Source of the DNA: Alphaproteobacteria bacterium UBA1218
GTDB taxonomy: Bacteria; Pseudomonadota; Alphaproteobacteria; Rs-D84
Assembly (NCBI GenBank): GCA_002309215.1
Contig: DBXG01000036.1
Span: forward strand, 1-22,388
Direction of reading: 5' to 3'
DNA: 22,388 bases
Shown here in pieces: positions 8,088 through 15,139 of the stretch. A program made the translations under genes and the position numbers. The stretch's first letter is position 1; each line of letters opens with the position of its first letter. Under the pieces are notes generated by a model. That model was not told the origin of the DNA, did no database searches, and was given only the letters and a program-made list of their open reading frames with translations.

Positions 8088-8819
8088 TTATTTAACAATT
8101 TCACCGTTTGAATAATTTATCTTTTCACGACCAACAATTATATTTGTTCCATCATATTGTGGTGACACCTGTTTTTTGACTTTAGTTTTCCAATACACCG
8201 AACCATAAACTGTGTTTATTGCATATAAATTATTATCTGCACCAACAACAAAAGCAAAATCATCAACCAATATAAAATCAACAGGCACAGATATATTTAC
8301 ACACCAAACCTTGTCACCATTGGTTGATTTCAATTTACAGAACGCATCACCCAGCCCACCAGCATAAACAAAATTTTTATCCACGCCGATACGCGCAACA
8401 ATATCAACAACCCCAGAACCACCAGTTAAATTGTTTTCTTTATAGACATCATTTACCCAAACAACTTGACTGTTATTTCTGTTTAACTTTATCACCTCTC
8501 CCGTAGAAAGTCCTGTATACAAGAAATTACCAACACAAATTGGTTGCTGATTATTTTTTACATAATTATCTGTGGCAATACCCCTGAAAATCTTTCTATC
8601 CCCAGACCAAATTACGTTTTTATCATCTTGCTTGTAATCACAGTCTGTATCGCCATATATATTTTTTGCCCTGTCAGATAAATGTGGAACATCTTTATCA
8701 ACAATATCGATATCAGACTTTCCAAATATATCATAACGTTCACCTGGCAATATTGGGTCATGTTTAGAACAACCCGTTATCACCAAACAAACCGTCAAAA
8801 AAGCAAATATTTTTTTCAA
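8088..8819 (-). CDS. bamB: Short BamB-like outer-membrane assembly lipoprotein
   Basis: A 243-aa predicted lipoprotein. MKKIFAFLTVCLVITGC is a signal peptide with lipobox ITGC (lipidated C17). The mature start SKHDPILPGER matches the DPxLPGER sequence found at this point in alphaproteobacterial BamB. BamB is a beta-propeller subunit of the BAM complex that inserts outer-membrane proteins. Repeats of the PQQ/propeller type follow, such as FVYAGGLGDAFCKL and AFVVGADNNLYAINTVYGSVYW. The protein is about 130-200 residues shorter than typical BamB and ends after roughly half a propeller. The start is TTG at 8819, in the same frame as yfgM and four codons after its TAG stop; AGGGCTGGG provides a possible ribosome-binding site. 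The yfgM neighbour supports the call. Confidence 0.78.
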   Translation of the reverse strand: MKKIFAFLTVCLVITGCSKHDPILPGERYDIFGKSDIDIVDKDVPHLSDRAKNIYGDTDCDYKQDDKNVIWSGDRKIFRGIATDNYVKNNQQPICVGNFLYTGLSTGEVIKLNRNNSQVVWVNDVYKENNLTGGSGVVDIVARIGVDKNFVYAGGLGDAFCKLKSTNGDKVWCVNISVPVDFILVDDFAFVVGADNNLYAINTVYGSVYWKTKVKKQVSPQYDGTNIIVGREKINYSNGEIVK

Positions 8820-8828
8820 TGCCCAGCC

Positions 8829-9482
8829 CTATTTTAACATTTGCGCAGTTGCAGAAATCGAATCGGGTGCATCACTATCGTTTATGATCACATCTAAAAA
8901 TTTGTCCGCTTGTTCTTTCTTGTTTTCAGACAAATATTTTTCAGCAACCATCAAACGCGACATATAAAAGAAAGGTGAAGATTTTGTATCCATACCTGAT
9001 AAATACTTTTCCAATTCTTCTGCCGACATTTTATCGCCATTGATAGAAGCCAAATGCACAAGCGCCAAATCCTTGAAATCACGTGTATGCGCATTATTTG
9101 CCAAATCTTCCAATTTTTTAACGTCTTTATCAATCAAATACGATTGAAACATCGCCAAATCAGCGGTTGCCCCATTTGAATTCTTTGATAAATTAGCCAG
9201 CGCACCAGCATCCATATTTGCCAGCGCTTCTTCGTGCGCACGCGCAATCGCCATCTTGGACGCATAATGCATACGTGTTCCAATCTGAATACCGCATACA
9301 ATAATCATTACCCCAAGTGCAGCACCAACAATATAGCGCCAATATTTCTTCAAGAATTGTTCTGTCTTTTCGTTATTAACATCTTCCCATACTTCACGAT
9401 AAAGCGCATCTTCGGCATATTCTTCGCGGGTTTTCTTCACAGGTTGTTTAAGGTTTTTATTCCTTGCTAAAATACTTGTCAT
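8829..9482 (-). CDS. yfgM: YfgM-like ancillary SecYEG translocon protein
   Basis: A 217-aa inner-membrane protein. A charged cytoplasmic segment (1-48, DALYREVWEDVNNEKTEQFL) leads into one membrane helix at about 49-67 (RYIVGAALGVMIIVCGIQI). A helical periplasmic domain with degenerate TPR-like repeats follows (TADLAMFQSYLIDKDVKKLEDLANN, YMSRLMVAEKYLSENKKEQADKFLD). This is the architecture of YfgM, which in E. coli associates with SecYEG and periplasmic chaperones. The yfgM-bamB order is conserved in many proteobacteria, normally followed by der, but here der lies 5.7 kb away on the other strand. GGAGAT precedes the ATG. It diverges from rpoH with overlapping promoters. Confidence 0.82.
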   Translation of the reverse strand: MTSILARNKNLKQPVKKTREEYAEDALYREVWEDVNNEKTEQFLKKYWRYIVGAALGVMIIVCGIQIGTRMHYASKMAIARAHEEALANMDAGALANLSKNSNGATADLAMFQSYLIDKDVKKLEDLANNAHTRDFKDLALVHLASINGDKMSAEELEKYLSGMDTKSSPFFYMSRLMVAEKYLSENKKEQADKFLDVIINDSDAPDSISATAQMLK

Positions 9483-9498
9483 AAAACATCTCCATTTC

Positions 9499-9527
9499 TT
9501 GATAAATTATTATTTATTGGTTATACT
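9499..9527 (+). promoter_or_regulatory. Sigma-70 promoter of rpoH (near-leaderless)
   Basis: TTGATA (9499-9504), a 17-nt spacer and TATACT (9522-9527) make a strong consensus match. The start is predicted at about 9534, only 3 nt before the rpoH ATG at 9537, and no Shine-Dalgarno is present. If correct, an E. coli-type 5' thermosensor leader cannot exist on this transcript. Confidence 0.65.
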
Positions 9528-9553
9528 ATAAAAGTTATGAAAAAGCAAATCAA
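9525..9553 (-). promoter_or_regulatory. Sigma-70 promoter of yfgM-bamB
   Basis: On the minus strand TTGATT (9553-9548), a 17-nt spacer and TATAGT (9530-9525) predict a start near 9518 and a 36-nt leader containing the GGAGAT site. The -35 lies inside the first codons of rpoH and the -10 overlaps the rpoH -10. Confidence 0.5.
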
Positions 9554-10469
9554 GACAACTTTGCCGTCAACCGCATCAACTGCCATAATGCCGTCTTATG
9601 GTTCTGGGGACGATATTGCCCTGACAAAATATATGGCAGAAATACAAAAGTTCCCTATTCTATCTGCTGAACAAGAATATGAATACGCGACAAAATGGGT
9701 ACGCGAACACGATAATGTCGCGGCTGAAAAATTGGTTGCGTCACACTTACGTTTGGTTGTGTCAGTTGCCTATGATTTCAAGAATTATGGCTTGCCAGTA
9801 TCTGACTTGATTGCCAGTGGCAATATGGGCTTGATGCAGGCATTACAAAAATTCGATCCAGAACGCGGTTTTCGTTTTTCTACATACGCTATGTTTTGGA
9901 TCAAGGCGGAGATATACGAAACAATATTGAATAATTGGTCAATTGTGAAACTGGGCTCATCTGCCAATCAAAAACGTGTATTCTTTAATTTATCACGTGC
10001 AAAGCGCGCCTTGGGCATAATGGACAACAACTTGTCTGATGAACAAACAAAACAAATCGCAGATTATCTGTCAGTATCCGAATCGGATGTTGAAAATGTT
10101 TCGACGCGAATGTCTGCACGCGATGTGTCGCTAAATTCGCCAATGGGCACAGATTCAGATGCCAAAGATATCTTATCAAACATGGCAGATACACGTGTAA
10201 ATATCGAAGACACACATGAACAATTGGAATTCAAACGTCGTGGTTATGAATTATTACGCAAACACCTTGATGATTTACCCGAAAGGGATCGTGAGATATT
10301 GCGGGCGCGCAGATTATCTGACCCCGCTGCCACACTCGAAACATTATCAAAAAAATATAAAATTTCACGCGAACGCGTTCGCCAAATCGAAGAACGCGCA
10401 TTTAATAAATTGCGCGATGCCATATTAAACGAATCGGGTGACACACCAAAACTTATCCAGGATAAATAA
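9537..10469 (+). CDS. rpoH: Heat-shock sigma factor RpoH (sigma-32)
   Basis: A 310-aa alternative sigma factor that directs RNA polymerase to heat-shock promoters. Region 2 covers about 64-134 (VASHLRLVVSVAYDF, DLIASGNMGLMQALQKFDPERGFRFSTYAMFWIKA). It is followed by the RpoH box NQKRVFFNLSR (144-154, cf. QRKLFFNLR), which separates RpoH from RpoD. Region 4 carries the helix-turn-helix LETLSKKYKISRERVRQIEERAF near residues 272-294. Length is normal for alphaproteobacterial RpoH. The N-terminal 20 residues are extended and Ser/Thr-rich. The only ribosome-binding evidence is the promoter geometry, which predicts a near-leaderless transcript. A porin gene begins 4 nt after the stop, so the two are probably co-transcribed. 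Confidence 0.95.
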   Translation: MKKQIKTTLPSTASTAIMPSYGSGDDIALTKYMAEIQKFPILSAEQEYEYATKWVREHDNVAAEKLVASHLRLVVSVAYDFKNYGLPVSDLIASGNMGLMQALQKFDPERGFRFSTYAMFWIKAEIYETILNNWSIVKLGSSANQKRVFFNLSRAKRALGIMDNNLSDEQTKQIADYLSVSESDVENVSTRMSARDVSLNSPMGTDSDAKDILSNMADTRVNIEDTHEQLEFKRRGYELLRKHLDDLPERDREILRARRLSDPAATLETLSKKYKISRERVRQIEERAFNKLRDAILNESGDTPKLIQDK

Positions 10470-10473
10470 CAAA

Positions 10474-11511
10474 ATGAATTCCAAACGCCTATGTTTTATT
10501 ATCGCAACACTCTTGATGTCATCACAAGCCTCTGCTTTGGATTACAAGGCTGATAATTGGACATTTCGATTGAATGCAGACGGCATGGTCGGCTTTTTAC
10601 AAGAAAAAATCGACAAATCTGATTTCATAAACGATTGGGATATCAAAGCGCAAATCTTCTATAAGTTCAATGACACACAAAGGTTTGGTGCTGTATATTC
10701 AATTGATGCAGATGCCGTTGAAGATAAAGACTATGTCCACGATGCGTTTATTTTATTCGAAGACAGAACTATTGGTCGTGCAGAATTTGGTCTGACACAT
10801 TCTGTGGCGCGCAAGATGGGATTGGGATTACCAGACGTTGGCTATTTACGAATAAACGATGATTCTATATTGCACAAAGAACTGGACCTGAAACGTGTTT
10901 TAATATCTGATACAACTGCAACAACAGGACACAAAGCATTACATTTAAATCTGGCAACCCGTGCAACAGAATACGGCCAATATGGTATATCTGTATCTGG
11001 ATTGACAGACGATTATAATTACGCGATTGATATGGCGGTAAAATTGAAACAACCGTATGGTAAATTAAAGGCTGCATATTCTTTCGCATTGTCATATATG
11101 AACAAACCCGAAAATTATGAAGAACAGTCGTTTAACCCAACCATAACCGCAGATTGGCGTGGTCAGGTTGCATTGGGAATAAACCTGCAATACAACAGCT
11201 GGATTTGGGGCACATCCGCACGTATGATTTACGACCACAAACCAATAAATATACCATCTGACGGTTTTGTTGTGGGCAGTGGGCTAAGTTATGATTTATT
11301 GCAATACAGCATATCTTTAACTTATTTATATTCTGATACAACAGTATGGAAACACAGCGATAATAACACAACACGTGAATATAATGATTATATACATACT
11401 ATACTTGCATCATTTCGATATAAATACAGCGAAAACACACATCTATTTATGTCTGGTGGCATAGCATCAGACAAACCATTTTTTGCCGTCGGCTTAAAAG
11501 CAGGATTTTAA
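10474..11511 (+). CDS. Outer-membrane porin-like beta-barrel protein
   Basis: A 345-aa protein with a clear Sec signal peptide (MNSKRLCFIIATLLMSSQASA, cleavage before LDYKADNW). The ATG at 10474 was chosen because the in-frame GTG at 10438 lies inside rpoH and would spoil the signal peptide. The mature part alternates amphipathic beta strands rich in aromatic and polar residues and ends in a C-terminal phenylalanine (FAVGLKAGF), the usual BAM recognition feature. This is the layout of Gram-negative trimeric porins that admit small solutes; the substrate is not predictable. It follows rpoH by 4 nt, with an AGGAT about 11 nt upstream of the ATG. Heat-shock-linked expression of a porin is inferred from that arrangement only. 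No convincing terminator follows it. Confidence 0.82.
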   Translation: MNSKRLCFIIATLLMSSQASALDYKADNWTFRLNADGMVGFLQEKIDKSDFINDWDIKAQIFYKFNDTQRFGAVYSIDADAVEDKDYVHDAFILFEDRTIGRAEFGLTHSVARKMGLGLPDVGYLRINDDSILHKELDLKRVLISDTTATTGHKALHLNLATRATEYGQYGISVSGLTDDYNYAIDMAVKLKQPYGKLKAAYSFALSYMNKPENYEEQSFNPTITADWRGQVALGINLQYNSWIWGTSARMIYDHKPINIPSDGFVVGSGLSYDLLQYSISLTYLYSDTTVWKHSDNNTTREYNDYIHTILASFRYKYSENTHLFMSGGIASDKPFFAVGLKAGF

Positions 11512-11514
11512 TAA

Positions 11515-11528
11515 AACAAACTTGTTCA
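11515..11528. repeat. Operator-like repeat, copy 1
   Basis: AACAAACTTGTTCA is an imperfect palindrome (AACAA..TTGTT). It matches the copy at 11562-11575 in 12 of 14 positions, 47 bp away in the same orientation. It lies just after the porin stop and upstream of the promoter of the 150-aa gene. Confidence 0.4.
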
Positions 11529-11561
11529 ATCAGGCAACCCCGCGATATTCATGTAAACTAG

Positions 11562-11575
11562 AACAAACATGTTGA
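11562..11575. repeat. Operator-like repeat, copy 2, overlapping the -35
   Basis: AACAAACATGTTGA overlaps the TTGACA -35 box (11572-11577) of the downstream promoter, as a repressor site would. The consensus with copy 1 is AACAnnnnTGTT. No cognate regulator is encoded beside it. Confidence 0.4.
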
Positions 11576-11599
11576 CAATCATATATTTTGTATTATAAT
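11572..11599 (+). promoter_or_regulatory. Near-consensus sigma-70 promoter of the 150-aa secreted protein
   Basis: TTGACA (11572-11577), a 16-nt spacer and TATAAT (11594-11599) match both hexamers perfectly, the best promoter in the window. The start is predicted near 11606 with a leader of about 43 nt that contains AAGGAT at 11638-11643, 5 nt before the ATG. Confidence 0.75.
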
Positions 11600-11648
11600 A
11601 CGCTTATCAAAGGACTAAAAACCTTAAAATAACAAAAAAGGATAAAAA

Positions 11649-12101
11649 ATGAAAAACATAAAAGACATAGTTAAAACATCGCTGGTTTCTGGCAAAAAAT
11701 TGCTTGCTGGTGCTAATTTAGTTGCTTTAACAATTGCTATGACACCAAATAGTGTTGACGCACAGAGTTTCGCAAACAAAGAACAAAAACAAGCGATTCG
11801 TGCAGATAAAAAAGATTTGACGACAGATATAACAAATGCTGTTGAAAACTTGCTTCCAAACAAAATCGATTGTTTCACCAAGGGTTCAAATGTATGCCGT
11901 TTTGAATCCCAGTATCCATCAAAATCAGAAGGCGACTCTGCAATATCACAAATTAAACAAAACTTATCCGAACTTGGTTGCCGAGTAAGTCTAGATGAAA
12001 ATGGCTGCGAAGGTGTCGACGCCAAAATATGTCAAATGATTTGGTGGGAATGCAAAAAAGGTATACAAGTTAGAAGTGTTATGTATATGCGAACAAAATA
12101 A
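11649..12101 (+). CDS. Small exported six-cysteine protein, unknown function
   Basis: A 150-aa protein I do not recognise. The N-terminus (basic residues, then LLAGANLVALTIAMTPNSVDA) looks like a long signal peptide with cleavage after A38. The mature part of about 112 residues is mostly helical and charged at first. It holds six cysteines (75, 83, 111, 120, 128, 135), compatible with up to three disulfides in the periplasm or outside the cell, plus a WWEC motif near 132-135. A consensus promoter and AAGGAT site suggest high expression. Two operator-like repeats upstream suggest regulation. It converges on the 741-aa Cys-rich exported protein; I could not show homology between them by eye. 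A weak 14-bp AT palindrome (12102-12115) follows, but no good terminator on this strand. Confidence 0.7.
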   Translation: MKNIKDIVKTSLVSGKKLLAGANLVALTIAMTPNSVDAQSFANKEQKQAIRADKKDLTTDITNAVENLLPNKIDCFTKGSNVCRFESQYPSKSEGDSAISQIKQNLSELGCRVSLDENGCEGVDAKICQMIWWECKKGIQVRSVMYMRTK

Positions 12102-12149
12102 AAATTTCGAAATTTATACAACTAACTGTATTTCAAAAAAGAACAGACG

Positions 12150-12174
12150 AAAAAACACCCCGCCGTTCGGCGGG
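12150..12174 (-). terminator. Rho-independent terminator of the 741-aa gene
   Basis: A 7-bp GC-rich stem (CCCGCCG 12159-12165 with CGGCGGG 12168-12174) is followed on the minus strand by GTG and a run of six U (A-run 12150-12155). It starts 10 nt beyond the stop codon at 12184. Confidence 0.8.
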
Positions 12175-12183
12175 AGGGGGCTA

Positions 12184-14409
12184 TTATTTATTTATGCGTA
12201 GTGCCTCAAGTGTTTTTACGTCAGGGTCATTATTGATATCAAAAGTTTGTGATACAGTTTTCCCATCACACTTCACGTCGAGTTTGGTGTGATTCTCCTT
12301 CCACTCATACTCGCAATTCCAATTCTGTTTTCCACAACCAGCTTTCACACAAAGATTCTCAATCGCTGTGTTTCTGTTGTCTCTAGCTGTGGCATTATCT
12401 GCTAGTCGTTGTTCAAGCTCTTCCTGCTCTTTTTCTTTGGCTTCACGTTCTGCTTGCTCTTTCTTCAGTTTTGCGTCTGCCTGATTACGTTCAAATTTTG
12501 CTATCTCATCAGGGAAACCAAGTAATTCATCTTTCGTCACACCGGTTTTTGTATTTTTACAACTATAACCGCCATCTGACGTATTAACTTTATAACCATC
12601 TGTCTTACATACAGATAGCTGGCATCTAATTTGACCATCAGGGGCACGTTTATATGTACCTTCACCGCCACCATAATATTCTTTACACGTATCACCTATT
12701 GCTTTACATTCCTTACCATTTAGCCACAAATGATTACCATCTCGTTCACACGCTTCCTTTGCACTACTTTTCAACACTATTGGTTTTGGTTCCGGTTTAA
12801 TTTCTTCTTTCTTTGGCTCTGGTTTTGCTTCGACTTTCTTCACAGTTCTTGTTCCACCCCAAACCTTAACAACTTTGTCCATGCAAAGATTATTTTCTGT
12901 ATTTCCACAGAAATATTTCTGTAAACTCGTGTATACTCTGCCACCTTCCCCATTACTGCTATCTGATAAATCATCAAATTCAAATTCTGTATCACCACAT
13001 TTCAAGAAGTCTTGATTTCTCTCGGTCCTTACGTTTGATGAACACGCATCTGAACTTAAACTATCTGCCCCAAAAAGCCTTTTCGCCTGATCCAGATTGT
13101 TTAATTGTACTGCACTATACCTGGAATCTATTTTTGTCTGCGGTTCTGCTGGTTTTTCTTCTTTCTTCTCTGCCTTTCGTTCTTTTTTTGTTCCACCCCA
13201 AACAGTCATAACCCCTTCCATACAAGGTTCGTTTTCTACACTTTTACCAGTATTTCCACAGAAATGTTTCTGCAAACTTGTGTATACTGTGCCACCTTCA
13301 TCATTACTGCTGTCTGACAAGTCATCGAATTCAAATTCTGTATCACCACATTTCCAGAAATCTTGCTTTTTAGCACCAACGTATCCGGTCCTTACGCTTG
13401 AACATGCGACCGAACTTAAACCATACACACTCAAAAGTCTTTGAGCCTGATCCAGATTGTTTAATTGCACTTCACTATACCTGGAATCTATTTTTGTCTT
13501 TGTTTCTACTGACTTCTCTTCTTTTGGTTTGGAACCACCATACATTACATATTCAACATTATCCTTGCAACTTATAGTCATAAGCTCTGGTTTTTCAGTT
13601 CCACAAAAATATTGGCTCAAACTTTTTTCTACATCTCCAGGTTTATTATTATCTTTGATAATATTATCAAATTCAACAATCCTTACAATTCCGTCTTCTT
13701 CTTCTTCACATCTCACAAAATCTTGGCGTTGACCTTTACCTGCGCTTTCCACCTTGCATCCATATGGTCCCGTAATAAGGTTCGTAACAATGAACAACCT
13801 TTGTATCTGATCAATATTGTCTAACCTGACATTCTTAAACGCGGTGATATTTTCGACTTTTGCCTCTGTTGTCACCGCATCTACCGCACCATCTTTTTCA
13901 TTTTTTGTTGCCACAGCATTGGTACCCGTCGGAGTTGTACTGTTGGATTGGGCTGTTTGTGGCAACGCACAGCTACCGAAACCATTATCTACATAACCGG
14001 GTTTACAATTACAATACCCATCTGATGTCCAATATTTTGTACTATCTTGTTCACATTCTCTCTTTTTTTGTTCTGCCAAACGTTTGTCTTTAATTGTTTG
14101 TTGCTCATCACGAGCAGCTTTTGCTTTTTCAATATCATCCTTGGTGTTGCTTAAAACCACAGCTTCTGCGATATTGGCGCCAATACCAACCGCAGTTATA
14201 CCCAATGTTGATATACCAGCAATTTTCAGATTTTTGGTTGTGCCCTGACACTTTTCTAATTTTTCCATCTTGGCCTGCTTTTCAGCAATTAACTGTGTAA
14301 TTCTGGGGTGTTGCGCAAATGATGGCAATACAGTAAATACAAGAAAAAGGCCCATCAATGCCTTGGCATATATATCCAAATTTCTACGGGTTTTGGCGCA
14401 TCCGAACAT
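12184..14409 (-). CDS. Large exported protein with tandem Cys-containing repeats
   Basis: A 741-aa protein with no family I recognise. An N-terminal export signal (ALMGLFLVFTVLPSFAQ, cleavage near residue 32) is followed by a hydrophobic stretch at about 62-87 that may anchor it. A Lys/Glu-rich coil comes next, then a small EGF-like motif (YCNCKPGYVDNGFGSC, 132-147). Three related units follow at about 192-295, 312-407 and 432-520. Each opens with LDNIDQ/LNNLDQ and contains DF.KC, a FD/FDD segment, a YFCG/HFCG motif and four conserved cysteines. Lys/Glu/Pro-rich linkers separate them. The C-terminal part has a Cys-rich stretch (554-617), a charged coiled coil (635-675) and a four-Cys tail (687-714). 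AGAGGAG precedes the ATG. Surface adhesion or host interaction is a guess from architecture. Confidence 0.75.
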   Translation of the reverse strand: MFGCAKTRRNLDIYAKALMGLFLVFTVLPSFAQHPRITQLIAEKQAKMEKLEKCQGTTKNLKIAGISTLGITAVGIGANIAEAVVLSNTKDDIEKAKAARDEQQTIKDKRLAEQKKRECEQDSTKYWTSDGYCNCKPGYVDNGFGSCALPQTAQSNSTTPTGTNAVATKNEKDGAVDAVTTEAKVENITAFKNVRLDNIDQIQRLFIVTNLITGPYGCKVESAGKGQRQDFVRCEEEEDGIVRIVEFDNIIKDNNKPGDVEKSLSQYFCGTEKPELMTISCKDNVEYVMYGGSKPKEEKSVETKTKIDSRYSEVQLNNLDQAQRLLSVYGLSSVACSSVRTGYVGAKKQDFWKCGDTEFEFDDLSDSSNDEGGTVYTSLQKHFCGNTGKSVENEPCMEGVMTVWGGTKKERKAEKKEEKPAEPQTKIDSRYSAVQLNNLDQAKRLFGADSLSSDACSSNVRTERNQDFLKCGDTEFEFDDLSDSSNGEGGRVYTSLQKYFCGNTENNLCMDKVVKVWGGTRTVKKVEAKPEPKKEEIKPEPKPIVLKSSAKEACERDGNHLWLNGKECKAIGDTCKEYYGGGEGTYKRAPDGQIRCQLSVCKTDGYKVNTSDGGYSCKNTKTGVTKDELLGFPDEIAKFERNQADAKLKKEQAEREAKEKEQEELEQRLADNATARDNRNTAIENLCVKAGCGKQNWNCEYEWKENHTKLDVKCDGKTVSQTFDINNDPDVKTLEALRINK
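12850..13116 (-). repeat. Cys-repeat unit 3 of the 741-aa protein
   Basis: Encodes residues 432-520 (AVQLNNLDQAKRLF ... VVKVWGG) with cysteines 456, 471, 501 and 509. Its DNA is very close to unit 2: the 60 bases at 13081-13140 align with 13441-13500 at about nine in ten identities. This points to a fairly recent tandem duplication of about 360 bp. Confidence 0.8.
13189..13476 (-). repeat. Cys-repeat unit 2 of the 741-aa protein
   Basis: Encodes residues 312-407 with cysteines 336, 354, 384 and 396. It shares CGDTEFEFDDLSDSSN and the preceding KIDSRYS linker with unit 3. Confidence 0.8.
13525..13836 (-). repeat. Cys-repeat unit 1 of the 741-aa protein (diverged)
   Basis: Encodes residues 192-295 with cysteines 218, 234, 269 and 281. 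It keeps the LDNIDQIQRL opening, the DFVRC motif, the SLSQYFCG motif and a final YGG. It is clearly more diverged than units 2 and 3, so it is probably the older copy. Confidence 0.7.
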
Positions 14410-14433
14410 CTTTATCTCCTCTTTATTAACTGT

Positions 14434-14462
14434 ATTTTATCATATTTTGCATTTTCGTGCAA
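14434..14462 (-). promoter_or_regulatory. Sigma-70 promoter of the 741-aa gene
   Basis: On the minus strand TTGCAC (14462-14457), a 17-nt spacer and TAAAAT (14439-14434) predict a start near 14427 and a leader of about 18 nt that holds the AGAGGAG site. Confidence 0.5.
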
Positions 14463-14474
14463 ACACTAAATTAT

Positions 14475-15071
14475 CTAAAACAAACAGCTTAACGTGGCAG
14501 GAATATTTTTAGCAAAAAACCACAATGTCCTGTAATCTGACATGTATATCGTCGCAAGCAATATTGCGCCAACAACAAACACGAACATCACACTTACTTT
14601 TTTACCATGCAGACAATACACCGCAATATTGTAAAGCAAGAACAAAATATACAAATCTGTCGCAATACTTATCACCCAAATAGAAGTACAATTAAACGCC
14701 AATGAATTCAGAATCAAAGCCAATGGATACACAAAAAATATAGACGCCAATCCTTTGACTGCAATTTCCCAATCCCTGTCCCCCATGGTTATCTCAGAAA
14801 CCAACATCATTAAACCCGCAAACACGAACAACAAAACAACCGCCAATACTGGACAAACAATTATCGCCTTGAACAAAGCCAAGATTGTAAATGGATTTCC
14901 GCGAACCAATTGCATAACTAAAACCAATATGCCACCAATCAAACCCCACAAAAAAGCACGTAGCATAGCATCTTCCATTTTGCCGTCTGCTACGATTTTG
15001 GAAAAAAAGTACTTTGGTCTGAAAAATATATCAGTTAAACGTTTGAACCAATTTCTTTTCTTCGCTTTCAT
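14475..15071 (-). CDS. Yip1-family multi-pass membrane protein
   Basis: A 198-aa integral membrane protein. The short cytoplasmic N-terminus (WFKRLTDIFFRPKYFFSKI, 8-26) followed by DAMLRAFLWGLIGG is the opening typical of bacterial Yip1-domain proteins. Hydrophobic segments lie at about 37-56, 65-92, 104-125, 130-153 and 160-176. The function of bacterial Yip1-domain proteins is not established. A perfect AAGGAGG site lies 6 nt before the ATG. The gene is divergent from der and lies upstream of, and on the same strand as, the 741-aa gene. That gene appears to have its own promoter at 14434-14462, although read-through is possible since no terminator separates them. Confidence 0.7.
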   Translation of the reverse strand: MKAKKRNWFKRLTDIFFRPKYFFSKIVADGKMEDAMLRAFLWGLIGGILVLVMQLVRGNPFTILALFKAIIVCPVLAVVLLFVFAGLMMLVSEITMGDRDWEIAVKGLASIFFVYPLALILNSLAFNCTSIWVISIATDLYILFLLYNIAVYCLHGKKVSVMFVFVVGAILLATIYMSDYRTLWFFAKNIPATLSCLF

Positions 15072-15087
15072 TTTTGCCTCCTTGATG

Positions 15088-15116
15088 TTTGCTTATTTAT
15101 ATTTTTGCTTTATAAT
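15088..15116 (+). promoter_or_regulatory. Putative sigma-70 promoter of der
   Basis: TTTGCT (15088-15093), a 17-nt spacer and a perfect TATAAT (15111-15116) predict a start near 15123 and a leader of about 17 nt carrying GGAAAA before the ATG at 15140. Confidence 0.5.
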
Positions 15117-15139
15117 TGAAAAAAATCAATGGAAAAAAC

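Noticed and set aside
10438..10473. In-frame GTG upstream of the porin, giving a 357-aa ORF
   Set aside because: It lies inside rpoH and would put 12 polar residues before a standard signal peptide; ATG at 10474 is better.
12102..12115. 14-bp palindrome AAATTTCGAAATTT after the 150-aa gene
   Set aside because: It is too AT-rich to be a stable terminator and could arise by chance in this sequence.
13097..13824. Several plus-strand ORFs opposite the 741-aa gene
   Set aside because: They are antisense shadows of the repeats, with Phe/Ser-rich, biased composition and no ribosome-binding sites.
11649..14409. Homology between the 150-aa and 741-aa exported proteins
   Set aside because: Both are Cys-containing, but cysteine spacing and flanking residues do not align convincingly by eye.
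15116..15139. TTG start for der
   Set aside because: It falls in the predicted -10 region; the ATG at 15140 begins exactly at the conserved MKNIVIVGRPN start.
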